Shown here: positions 11,354 to 24,900 of the stretch, piece by piece
Position numbering within the stretch: position 1 is the stretch's first letter
Layout: every line of letters begins with the position of its first letter
Source: Leptoclinus maculatus
Taxonomy: Eukaryota; Chordata; Actinopteri; Perciformes; Stichaeidae
Reading direction: 5' to 3'
Length of the DNA stretch: 64,000 bases
NCBI GenBank assembly: GCA_032191485.1
Contig: JAVDOI010000005.1
Location: 10,297,931-10,361,930 of the forward strand
Position numbers and translations under genes: made by a program
Notes under the pieces: model-generated
What the model was told of the DNA's origin: nothing
The model's database searches: none
Seen by the model: the letters and a program-made list of their open reading frames with translations, nothing else

Positions 11354-12911
11354 AGCCGAGTGGGACGTCGGCTGAATGGACACAGTGCTTTTATTTCCAC
11401 GGGACGGGCCTCCCAAGGACAAAGAATTGGGCCAGACAAAGACACTATTAGCCCGTTTTTGGAAGCTTTTTTTGTTTTGTTTTGTTTCTCATGGCGTCTA
11501 ATCCTGCCATGCCACAGCACACAGTGTAGAAACAAACAGGGGGAAGAAAAAAAACACACGCATCCGCCTCAAAGCATGGCTGGCTTTATAATGTCGGCGG
11601 TGCAGATAGATGAAAACGTTTGAGCGTAGATCTCACAGGGAAACAATCGGCAGTGTTATTCCATTTAAAGTTTGAATGCCAGACCCCCCCCTGGGTGGTT
11701 TTCTAATAAAGTGAGCCTTTTGTAGACGGGCAAACATTTAACGACAGGAAACAAAGGCAGCCCATTCTGCAAATGAGCAGGCTGAATATAACACTGACCA
11801 TTTAACGGGGAGCACCACAAACACTTGGCCGAAACAATTAGCAGAATAAACACTTAACACTGTATCTTTTTTTTCCCCACAGACGCTTTTCAGCTGTGTC
11901 ATTTGGATACAAAGTGGTAATGGGATAACAGACAAAAAACGTATCAAACTCTACGTTACTGCAAAATCCCTTCAACCTTGAAACATACCAGTATCAAACA
12001 TGTCTGAACACAGGCACTGGTCTAATAATGAATATCACAAATGTCTTCTGAATAGAGATTAAATTCTTTAGTCTACATCATAGATATCAGCGTTGCCGCA
12101 ACCTGGCAACCCACAAGTTTTTCTGATTAATCGTTCAACCCCCGAGTTGCTGGCCTGCCCATCAGGAGCCACTTTCGGTTCAGTGTTTTGCCCAATGACA
12201 CGTAGGAATCTATCTTACACCTGGCGCAAAGCAGAGCACAGCAGCGTGCAGAGCAGCGCACAACAGCGCACAACAGAGCACAACTGTCATTGATACTTTC
12301 AGGCAGACGCAGTTGTTACTTTCACATTCAGTGCCCATGATGTATAAGTAGCAAATGTTCTTGCACTCAAACTGGTATAAAGGTTCCTTCTCAGTTAAAT
12401 AGGTTATCAGTGCATTTGCTCACATGCATTTCAATGGAGTCATTGATGGGACAGAGGTTTAGGGGACAGCAGACTGTAGAGGGCGGGCCCACCTGGCTTT
12501 TAAATGGAATGGGAAATGACTCTCTGACTCTGTAAAACGCACCTATGATTGATCAAGAGACTAAATAAAACCCCTTTGCCCCTTGCGCTCAGATTATAGG
12601 CTGTTTAAGTTGCAAAAGTGGAGTTGGAGATGCTCTAAATGCACTTGCACTATAGATCATTTAATTAGGGGCCCACATTGAAGATTATTCTGTGATTAAT
12701 GGACGACTTCGCAGCCACAGCCACCCTGTAGTATGCCAAATTAAGCAGACTCTGAGTGTATCTGGATATAGATATATATAATGCCATGATATATAATGTA
12801 TATCCATGATAACTGACAAGACTTGGGAAAACTGGAAAGTGGACAAAGGTTACACTTGTAAAGTATTGCATAAAACAGGTGTGTGTCCGTAACTTAAAAG
12901 TAGTAATATTA

Positions 12912-12983
<72 letters not shown>

Positions 12984-15900
12984 CTCTGGGATCTGGTACC
13001 GGTGATCTTGGCCTGGGTGGTGTCCTTGGGTCCCGGGGGGAAGAGCAGCTCTCCGTGCTCACCTCCAGACAGAGGTCCGTACTTGATTCGGTAGTTTTCC
13101 ACCGGCGCTTGGCTGTTCTTCCACTCGAGAGTGATACTCTCGTCCGTCAGCTCCACTGTCTGCAGGTCTCTGGGGGCGTCCAGGTCTACAACACAGACAC
13201 GGACCAAACCTTAAGACTGACAATGGGGGGGGGGGTGGATTTTCCTTGTTTTGCTTTACTTGTGTACTTGGGAGGACATTTGGTCCCTCAAGGAACACAA
13301 ACCAGCAGGATATCCACCCTCATTAACTTACAGCCATACGTAAATTGTGTGTGGTCCAGCCCCCCTCCCCATCACCTGAAACACAGCTCATTAAAATGAT
13401 GATAAACAGTTAATGGCTGTGCCTGGTTCATGTAGACCAGGGGTATTCAACTAAAATTCCAAAAGGTCCAGATTGAGAAAATCTCCTCGTGCAAAGGTCC
13501 GGAACCTTAATATATAACTTGTGCTATTTAGTGCCATATATATATTCATGAAGCCTCGTAGTAGTAACAACGTCTCTGTGTAGACAACAACTGTCAAATA
13601 CAATATAGAAAGTACACATCAATTATATTTTAACAATTATTATTCTCAGTTTTCAAATTTAACTGGATGGATTATAAATAATACATAGAAATACATAAAT
13701 AAATGTTCTTCCCTCATTTCAAGTAAAATAAGGGCTCCATCTAAAAATAAAATACACAAAAATGAATTTTTGAAAAGCTTGCATCTTCAAAGAAAGTGCT
13801 TGATTTTGGAAAAATCAATGAAAAGGAAAAAAGGAAAGTGTGACTGGAGTGAACTTTTTTCTTCTTTAGTTGAATCCATTTCACATCATAACGGTCTCAG
13901 TCAACTATATAATAAACAATCTCTACACATCTTAACATCTTGCCCTCAGTTCAGTTCAGATTGGAGTGTTTGGTCTAAAGATGTATGTTTGGTCTCGTGG
14001 TGGCGTTTCACATCGGTGCTTTTAATAATGGCCACGATATCTGAACATATGAGACAGAGTGGTTTAGTAGCGGCAGCAGGAAGAATGAACAAATAAGAGT
14101 CTGTCCATTCTTTGTTAAAAGCTCTGTTTTCTCTCCTCTTTTTAGAGCACGCCATGTGAAATTGCTTCTCCGACTTACTTCTCGCACTTCTCTCTCTCTC
14201 TCTCTCCCCGTCTCTCTCCTGTCTGTGTGTAAATCTCACTCGGCTCACGATGCGTTTCAGAATACAGATATTCGATTGGCTGAGTAGCGTCACGTGAGAT
14301 GATTTACAAAGCATGTAATTGGTCGGTGTGTTTCCTGGACTGCTGACCGAGTGCCGTAAAGGCTAGAAAAGCTGTGCAGGTTCAAATAGAAGCGCTCCGC
14401 CAAAATGTATAATTCTCAATTATCCATCAGTTATACATCTGGGTCCGGATAGGACAGCGTCTGGGCCCGGATCCGGACCGCGGTCTGCCTGTTAGAGACC
14501 CCTGATGTAGACAGTTGTGATGTAACAGGTTCGGGTAGATTAATTTTGTGGCCTGTTAACACATCAAATCGTCATTTCAGTTTCACCTGTGAGGAAAGAC
14601 TCGTAGACAGGAATGCTGGTCCGCTCTCCCCTCCGAGCCGACAGGGACACCTCGTACTGGGTGTCGGGGGTGAGGCCTCCCAGGTGGTACTGGGTGTCGG
14701 TGGAGGAGAGCTCCACCACGGTGCGATCAGTGGGGTTGGAGCTGGGCCCGTAGGAGACGCTGACCCCGTCCACCTCAGCCACGGGCTGGGACCAGGTCAC
14801 CAGTGCCGTGGTGTCCGTCATGTCGCGTACGTCCACCTGGCTGGGGGCATCGATCACTGGAGAGGTAAGGGGTAACACAGTGATGGCTGTTAATTCCAAT
14901 GTCTTTCTGCTTGGATACACATATGATCAGGTGTTTGCTGAACGATTGTTGAAATTGAAACTTGATAGACATTTTTGCACGAAAAGAGGAGTGTGGATTT
15001 TGTCTCCTATCACTTACATTAGAAATATTTTAATGTCCAAAGGCTAAAAGAAAAACCTGTTTCTATGTTCACATAGGCAGCTGTTTTAGGACTGACTAGG
15101 AAAACTGGGACCCTAACTGTAGGAAGGTGCAAGAGGTTTAATTCCAGTCATGCCTAATATGTCAGAGTCATGTGCCCTGTCAGCGTAAAGCTTTTGTTTA
15201 AGTTTAACATACAAGATTAGTCAGTTTTTTTGTCTGTTTTATCTTATATCTTGAACTTTATTGTAATGTTACATTTTCTAAGATGTTAAAAATAAATAAA
15301 CATTTAAAGGGGAGACACATGCAGGTGAATGTTTTTTTTTTTTATTAAACGTTTTCTGAAATGTTATGTTTCTATATGCAAATGAGGTATTATCTTATTA
15401 AATATGCATACATGTGAACATTGGATAAAGCCAATGTTAATGTTAATGTTTCTTAATTTTGTTGACATATTAGAGTCAAAGGTTTTTACAGAGGGGATTT
15501 TAGATATCTATCACGCCATAAATCAGAAAATACTTTCAACAGCCATAAAAAAACAATTTTCTCAATGTTTTTAGGAATAAAATGTTTTATATATCACGTT
15601 ATGAATGATATATGAGCAAACCCCTCTGTAAAAACCTTCAGATAGGAATGAAAGTGAAAGGTTTGGTGTATTTAAAAGCTACTGAAGTGAGGATTTCTGG
15701 CTCAGAGTCTGAGAAAAAAATACTTTTAAAGATATATATCGTAGAATTACATACATTTTGAAGACACTACAGGTGAATAGGGTAAAATTACTGTTAGGCG
15801 ACCAGCACCATGAAACATGCTAACCTGTGGTGAATTTCGGAGAAATCTACGAACTCAATTAGACAAAGTAGTAAAATAAACACCTAAATGTTTATTTAGG

Positions 15901-18900
15901 ATGATGTCTTTCTACTAGTCTAAAAGAAAACATGATATTGAAGCAAAATAATCCCAAGTCTGAAAATTGACCAGTGCAAGAAAAAAAATAGTTTTGCCTG
16001 AGTGGTGGAATAGGAGAAATAAAGAGAAGTTGCACCATGTAAAGCCAACCCAATACCAGTATATAGGTGCACAACAAAGCTATAAGTTACCCACAATTAG
16101 CAGAATCCCTGAATTATTTCCTTGTGTTCAGTCTCAGATAGTATGTCTTCTAAATGCATACCAAGGTTGTGTGTTCCTAACTGTTTTTCTGTTATTCTTC
16201 ATAGCTTAGTTCTTTACCAGACCATTTCCCTCTTGATTTAAGATGCATTTTGATCCAAGCTGCATCTTTAAGGTAGTAAAAAGTATTTTATTACGTAAAA
16301 GTTATGTACGTTTTTGCATTTAAAGTCAAGAAGACAAGACGTGAATTCACCCCGAATGTTGCAAATTGAGGCAAAGACGTGTGAACGCGTCTTGAAAACG
16401 TTTCAAATTTTTTTACTGTTGGTACGTTACTAGCGAGCTTCAGCTATGGTCTGGACCAGGGGTGTCAAACTCGTGTTCACTCTGGGCCACATCAGCATCA
16501 TGGTCGCCCTCAAAGGGCCGGTTGTAAATGTAAGACTGTGTAAATGTAACTACTCCTAACATATTTGTAAATAACTGTCTCTGCATTTGATTATTGTTTA
16601 TTCAAGTGTAAAAATATTGTACATGCAGTTATATAAATGTAAAAATATATTTAAGCACATTTATTATAACTTAAATCCTTTTAATTTAGGGTTAAGAAAC
16701 CCACATTACTCTATCAGACTTTTAAAGAAAATAGCAAAGACAAATATCAAACACAACTTTGTTCAAAGCTTAAAATCCTTTCAAGGGTGCGTTTGCACAA
16801 TCCCACGTGAAGTATTTCATCTGTTGTAAAGCCACGTTTAAAGTAGTCTTCAATGTACTCACAACCCATTTCCAAATCAAATGTAGGGTAACCAGCCAAA
16901 AAGCTGCTTCTATGACTGTTGTGTTTATTAAGTATCTCATAATTATGACTTTCTATCTCTTAATTATGACTTTCTATCTCATAACTTCGACTTTCTATCT
17001 CATAACTTCGACTTTCTATCTCATAACTTCGACTTTATATCTCATCATTTCGACTATGGGGCTATTTTTATTATCAAGTCTAACTTTAAATTATTATTAT
17101 TTATTTTTTTTGCTGGTGGATTCGCGGGCCACATAAAATGACGTGGCGGGCCGGACAGTCAATGCTTTGGCTATTTGGCTGTATGTTCTGAACACACATC
17201 ACTGCTGTCTTATTTTTAGCAGTATCAAGACAACCACCATTAGTAGAACATATAGCTACTGGTTATCACATACTGTAGTATGAAATAAGGGTCATGCTCT
17301 AGTTAACACATTAGCATGGCAGACGTTACTGTCAAACTTGCAGGCGCAGTCTCAATTGTATTTCTTTCCAGCTAGAATTTTTGAGCCGAAGTAGACATTT
17401 TCAGCCCAGGAATGAAATGTCGTCGCGTCGCTGCGTCGCGTCGCTGCGTCGCGTCGCTGCGTCGCGTCGCTGCGTCGCGTCGCTGCGTCGCGTCGCTGCG
17501 TCGCTGCGTCGCGTCGCTGCGTTGTGTTACGTTACTTTGTTATGTTAAGTTGGTATATTACTTTGTTACATTGTTGCCTCAAATTATGTTTTTTTCAAAC
17601 CATAACAAAATTTTGTTGCCTAAACCTAACCAATTGTTTCACAACGTTAACCACGTGGCATTGTGCATTTCTACAAGCGTGATACAAGGCTGATTTGAAA
17701 CGTATTCATGAATCTTAATTTTGGTTCAGAAACGTCGACATTCAACATATCCTGTGGTTTGCAGAATTTTACAATTCCCAAATTTTTTCTGTCGTTTGGG
17801 AATTGGGAATTTTTTATCATGGTTATATCACTGGTGTTGAGGCTTTGCAATTGATGGTTTGATGGATTGATTAACTCATTGATTGATTGGACCAACAAAG
17901 GACGATGAAGGTAGGAAGGAGATGGAGGGTTGCTGTGGGAAGGAGTGTTATATGCATGAATACAGAAATTTCAGCAATGCAGGTGCAGAAAATATGAGGC
18001 TATTTAGACTATTTACAGATCAAATCCCCGTGCCATGAAGGGCGCCTTTTCGCCGACGCTGAAATTGATTTGTCACACGTATGCAACTTTAGGAAAGTCA
18101 ACCCTCTGCGCGGGGCTGATAAAAGTGAAGAATCTGTATTTGAGTTTAACACAGATTTGTCTTCTGAGGACGCTGCGAGGGTGTCGTTCGGGTGTCACGA
18201 TACCATTCTCCTGGGAGGCCGCCGTCCCTCTGAGCCTGACGGCTTGACTGACTGGTGCCTCCCCCACATGTTGGGTTGGTTGGAGGGGGAGGAGAGAGGG
18301 GAGAGCGGAGGGACTCGCTTCACACAATTAGCCCCTCAGCATGCAAATCCCACAGTACGAGCCCACAAGCCGGTGTAATGGGAGACATTAAGAGAGCCTG
18401 AGTGACACAGAACTCTGAACCTCATAATCCAAGTAGTGCTGACACGTGGTGGCATACATATGTGTGCACGAGTGCATGCATAAACCGTGGATATAACAAA
18501 AGGTCATCCATTTTGACGTTTTCTTGCACTCGCAAGAATTCAACCAATAAAGAGAACTTTCCTAATTTATCCATGCTGCCACCATGACAAAAAATATTTG
18601 CTCTTTTAAAATAAAAAATGTCAGAATTTCTGATATTGATTATTTTGTTTACACATTACGAAAAATGATCACATAATAGTATTTTTCATGTTATAAAGAC
18701 ATTTTTTCTTGTTCTTGTAAAGAAGCACCAACAAGTTGGTATGTAGTTATAACAGGAAACTTCCATATGGTGTTAAAAGAAGAAATATAGATCACGTCAT
18801 GATGATGTGATTACAGGAATAGTTTGGAGTTAGAGAAAATCAATAGCACTCTAATATGTGTCTGTTTGATATGACGCTGGAGACAGTTAGCATAGCTTAG

Positions 18901-21900
18901 CAAAAAGATATGAGTTCATCTTTTCAACTAACTCTAGGGCAGAGAGAGAGTTTTTCCCACAACAATGATCTATTTATTTAAATGTGCATTCATCTCAGCA
19001 GTCTCTCTCTCATCAGCCTCCTAACCAAGTATCCCTCTCTATCTACAGTAAAGACCCTACTACCCTTCCTTTCAATATGTTGTTCTTCACTGAGGCTATA
19101 TATTTAGGCTATATATTTCGTGATAACATGAAAGGGATTAAGTTGAAACTATTTTCTTGTTATCATCGTGGCAGCAATATGCTGCTGTACGATTGTCCCT
19201 TCAATTTGAAATCAATTTGACCTTCAATTTGACTTTTCTCCCAAGGAAGGAATATATCCATGTAATGGGGATTTAGAGTGTAGAACAGTGTGTGCTACTC
19301 ATAAGAATAAGGGATCCAGCCATCAAAATACAACAGGCATAATCACTACACTTCCTTTTCTGTGGTTCCACTGTAGATGATACTGAAGAAATGTAACAAA
19401 AAAAACTTAAATTTACTCCAGCTGTAATTTACCAGCCCTGCTCGTACTGCTGAGTGCATAAGCAACGGTCACGATAGGCCTCTAATGGCTCTTCCATGCA
19501 TGCCTGTGTTTATCCTGGCAAAGAGTGGACCATTTTCGTACCATAAATAAGCAATGAAGTGGCCTGACCCACTGCTAGATGGAGCTGCCATTTATTAAAC
19601 TTTGAACATTGCTGCGCTTGTTAAATATGCTCTGTTGAAACAGAAGTCTCCCGGGTCTTACAGCCACAGAGACTATATTTACAGTATATAGAAAACACAC
19701 ATTTAACAACTCCATCAAGAAATGGAGAAGTGTTTTGACCTGCCCCCCTATTCAACACCTAAAAAACACCTAAATATAGCCTGGTGGTTAGTGGTTAGTC
19801 TGGCGGGTGAATCCACGAATTCAACCCTGTTTTCTCTCTTTATATTGATCCACAGCCCCGAGTTCCTCAGAGTGTTACAAGCCATTGGGCTTTATAGCCC
19901 CGATGCAGCTATGGAGCCATCTCACAGCTTGCCAACAGGGCGGGAAATCCATATCTGTTTTTACTACCCCGCCTAAATCACAACAATGCAATGAAGTCTA
20001 ATGAGCTAATCACTCAGGGTTGACATGTCGGGCTGTTTTCAATTCACCGTTGGGGGTTGCAAGATGGATAACCCAGACATATCGAAACCAATGAACCTAC
20101 GCAAAGGTATGAAGGTGACAATCTGTTTTTGCATTATATTTTGATGGCTCAAACCTTGATTTCCCCCCCCTCAATCTGCAGCACTGGGTCAGAATGGTGT
20201 AAAGGAGTTGAGGTTTATTCTTTTTAATTGTGGTTTGAATATAGGATTAATACGAAGAAGTTGAGATTTAATCGATAATATTGGTGTTCAATTTTGACCT
20301 GCCTTTCTAGAATCCATCCCTCTTTAGTATGAATATGTTTCTGTATACATTTCATGAGGGGCAAAGTATGCATCAACACTAATAAGCTATGGCAGACTAG
20401 CAGTAGAGAACATACCATTTATACCATCAAGAAAGATGTACATCCTGCTGGAGTGAAACCATTCCAGTAAGTCTAAAACAAAAGAATGATAAGCCGGTTA
20501 GCAGTGTGAATGTGTACACTCACTTGTGACGACGTTCTGGGAGGCAGGCGGTCCACGCTTGTTGTTCTTCACCACCTCCAGCTTGACCTCGTACTCCTGG
20601 CCGGGGCCCAGGCCCGACTGCTCAAAGGTGGTCTCTGGACGACCGAGGGAGTTAAGAATCTCACCATCTTCTTCTTTCTGCCAGCACCGAGAAACACCAT
20701 CAACCACTACAAAGACTAGTCCTGGCATAATGTGTGGAGTGGGAGGGGGGGGGGGAGAACTGCTAAATCATACATAATGGCGCTCTGGGTGGCGGTTGGA
20801 CTTAAGCGTTGACAGGGGACTCGGTTTAATAGAGTGTGGCTTTGAGTAGATCCCAGTAGCAAACGTTTCCATGAGCACTCAAATGGGAAAATAAAGCGGT
20901 ACACAAAGAAAATGTATGGCAATCGGAGCTGTCAAGACATGCTAACTGCTTTGTTTTTGCATGCTAGCTCGGCTGAACCATTTTCCACAGGAAACCCACC
21001 ATGATCCTCATGTATGCACATTAGGCAATTATTGAATTTGAAGTAGTGGGTCGTATATGGTTTCTACCAGAGGAAAATGTGCATAATAGTGCAGGCTGAG
21101 GTAGGCTCTACAGGTCAACTACCTCCTGGAATACAGAACACATTAACATATTGGGAAGCAGGACTCACTGTGTTTCTGAAGATGAGGTTCCAGCCATCAA
21201 AGGCAACGTCCAACGGGTCCCACTGCACCTCCACTGATGTCTCCCGCACTGACTTGAACTTAAGCCCCTCAGGCTCAGGCAGATCTGGGACGCATAGAAC
21301 AAAACTTTCACTACATTTCATCTAGATACTATATAGATACTATACTCTGTGTTTTGTTAAGTGCCACAGAGGAGATTGACATACGTGTAGCCACCCGAGC
21401 GCTGACAGGAAGACTCCTCTTGTTGTTGAGCACAGCATAGACGCTGATCAGGTACTCTACGCCAGGCTCAAGCTCCCGAATAGTGGCCATCTTCTGGTCC
21501 CCGGGCACTCGAGCATCCAGCTCAAGACCTCCAGGGGCCGTTGGGACGTAGGTGATCAGGTACTCTGTCACATGCATCTCATTCTCCCAGGACAGGTCCA
21601 CCGTCTCTGGGGTGACCTCCACCACTGTCAGGTCCTTGGGTGGCGAGACTATGGAGAGACACTGAAAATCAGTGGTTTGTACTGAGGTTGATTTTTTTAA
21701 TGTTAGTAACATGGGAGTTTTCTCCAAGTTCTATATGGTTTAGAAATGTGGCTATGGGCAGATGACTTGCTGAACATGTTGTGACATTTTGAAAAAAGAT
21801 TAGATAACATCAAGATGGTGCCTCCAGAATTTGGATTGAAGTGACTTAATCTAGAAAATATGTATGAATATAATCTGAAGAATGAGTACAGGATTCAGAA

Positions 21901-24900
21901 CCATGTTGATATTTAAGTGTAAAGCTCACTGAAGGCTGATGTTATATAAAATGAGTTATTAAGGTAATAATGTCGAAGATTTTCATTTAAATAAATGTCT
22001 GTTGAGCCGAATGAGGTAACACAATAGTGAATGAGCCTATGCCCAACTGGTGAAATTTCATGCTCCACTGGTGGTATGTTGCAGACGATTTGTTCCGGCT
22101 ATAATGCATTTTTCTCTCGTTGTAAATTCACTCATTACCGCAGTTTTTCCATGTGATTATACAGAAATAAACTAAGTAATATCAACCAAATCATCAATTC
22201 ACTGATGTCAGTTTTAATGGGAAATCAAAAAGGGCCACCATTTGCCAATTACATTAAAAAGAAATGCATTTCATTCATATGTAGAAATAGAGACCGGTCT
22301 TATTTGTACCATCAAATGAAAATGTTCCTAGAACAAAAAAAAGTGTTTCTGTAGAAGAGAAAAGAACAACTGACACCTGACAGTTCATTTTTAAATTTCA
22401 ATCTAAATTTAATTTTAAAAAACACTGTTTCATATTATGCTAAATGATCACCCAAGTCAAGCTGTTTACAGCAAAAAAAGGTCCAAAATCCCATTATACG
22501 CTACTTGCCAGCACCAAACAATAGATAAAGTAAGAGACTGGAGATGAAGTGGAACATTTAGTTTAGCTAAAGTGGCAGATATTTTCTTCAGGCGTTGGTG
22601 GAGAACAAAACAGAGCAAAAATGAAGATTGAATTTTGGACTACTACATTCAGGTGACCAGGAGGAGGAGGAATAGTCTCCTGATAATGTTGCACCTGTAT
22701 CAATGGGGCTAGTAGCAATCAATCAAAGCAATTTATAAACACAATAACACAAAATCATATTTGCCCCATTTAGTAGGGTAATTATAGAGATTATTTTTAT
22801 AACATTTAGTTAAAATCACCTTATAATCGGTGGAGGAAAAAATTATCTTCAATCCCTCAAATCATCTATATAAGATCCGATCGCCAATCGGCACAAGCCT
22901 TACCGGTAGTGCAATGAAGTCGACGATGGGATGAATTATTTTAAATTAACCTGTGGAAAGCAGCACAGCATGTATGCATGGTCTTGCTTACCTTCAGAGC
23001 AGTCCTCTCCAATGAAGCCCTCGTTGCAAACACATACTCCATTCTCACAGTGTCCCTGGTTCTGGCAGTCATTTGGGCAGGTCAGTATGGAGCAGTCCGG
23101 CCCGGTGAAACCTTCATAACACTCACAGTTGCCATCTACACAGTAACCTCGATCAAGACAGTTCTTGGGACACGTCTTCTCACTGCAGTCCTCACCAGTG
23201 AAACCCTTGTGACAAACACATTGTCCGTTCACACAGTGACCGCGGTCCAGGCAGTCATTAGGGCAGGTCAGCTCGCCGCAGTCTTTACCAGTGAAGCCGA
23301 CGAAGCACATGCATTTGCCGTCCACGCACTCTCCGCGGCCCATGCAGGCTTTTGGACAGGTCTTGATGCTGCAGTCCTCCCCGGCGTAGCCTCTGTCACA
23401 CATGCACTGTCCGTTGACGCAGCGGCCACGGTCTTGGCAATTGTTAGGGCAAGAGAGCTCGCTACAGTCTTCGCCTTGGTATCCTACATTACATACACAT
23501 TCTCCATCAATGCACTGGCCCCTGTTGCTGCAATTGTCAGGGCATGAGAGGATTGAGCAATCTTCACCCTCAAATCCTGGATCACAGATGCACTTCCCGT
23601 TAAAGCAATGGCCTCTCTCGTTGCAGTTCTTGGGACAGGTGAGCTTCGAGCAATCCTCTCCACTGTAGCCGGTCTGGCACACACACTGGCCATTCACACA
23701 TATGCCACGGTTGTTACAGTTGCCAGAGCAAGTGAGCTCACCGCAGTCTTCGCCAGTGTAGCCATCTTCGCAGTAGCAGGTGCCATTGATACAGCGTCCG
23801 CGGTCATAACAGTCGTTCGGACAGATGAGTTCAGAGCAGTCAAAGCCTGTCCATGGCTCGTCGCAAACACACTCGTCTTCTACGCATCGTCCACGTCCCA
23901 GGCAGTTATTGAGGCAGTTGGTATGGGCGCAGTCCTCACCGATGAAGCCGTCCTCGCAGAGGCAGGACCCTTCGACACAGTGCCCATAGTCACCGCAGTC
24001 CAGCAGACAGAGCTCAATACCGCAGTCGTCACCTCCGAAGCCCTCAAAGCACTCACATTTGCCATCCACACAGCGGCCCTGGTCCTGGCAGTCATTGGGG
24101 CATTCTGGTTCGGTACAGTTGGGGCCCTTCCATCCAGGTTCACATACGCAGCTGCAAGTGTCGGTGCTCCAATTCCCACGGCCATTACAGTAGGGCTTTG
24201 TGGACACTTCACCTGGGGGGAAAAGAAAGAAAAAATAAGTATTGTAAAGCTATGTGATCACAAATCATTCCGTAAAACAACGTGTGCGATGCATACACAA
24301 ACTATGGCTGCATATCTAAGACAACTGGTCCAATAGTGTTGCAGGAATGAGTCCTAACATACAAAAATTTGTCAGGATTTTAGCACTTCCGGTTCCCTTG
24401 TCTCAAAGTCAATGGTTTTTTTTAATGGGTTTTTGGTTCGATGCCTGAAAGAAGGTTTGTGGTTAACATAAGCATAAGAGATTTTAACATTTTGTATAAA
24501 ATACGTCTGTAAATATCCCTCTCGTGCATTTTTAAGCTTTTAGTGTCTTAAAAAAGGCTAAATAGTGGCTAATCGATACTGAAAAACCTCATCATTCCGA
24601 CTAGTGCACCTTTACAGACAGGTTGTGTATACTAAAGCTCAAGCGACTGTTATTGTAGTTCGTTTATAGCTTTTCACTTCTGCAGATTGCATCCAAGCTT
24701 CAAAAATCCTGAAAGTGGTGTTCATTTGTGAAGATTAACTTGCTGAGAAAAACGTATGTACCATCTTTTGTAAAAATATAAAATACATTTTTGACTGCAT
24801 CCTTACTTCCAGGTGGCCTTTAAAATCAGTCCATTTCATCAAACCATAAAAATGTATTTACAGAGACTGGAAATCTTCTCGACAGGGTGAATGTTTCCAA

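Noticed and set aside
11191..11623. Several open frames with long Cys-Val or Thr-His runs
   Set aside because: They are translations of the (GT)n microsatellite.
17419..17522. CRISPR-like array
   Set aside because: The units are contiguous with no spacers; it is a minisatellite in a vertebrate genome.
22978..24336. Plus-strand open frames of 189 and 242 codons over the EGF exon
   Set aside because: They are antisense shadows of the EGF repeats, open because of the Cys codon composition.
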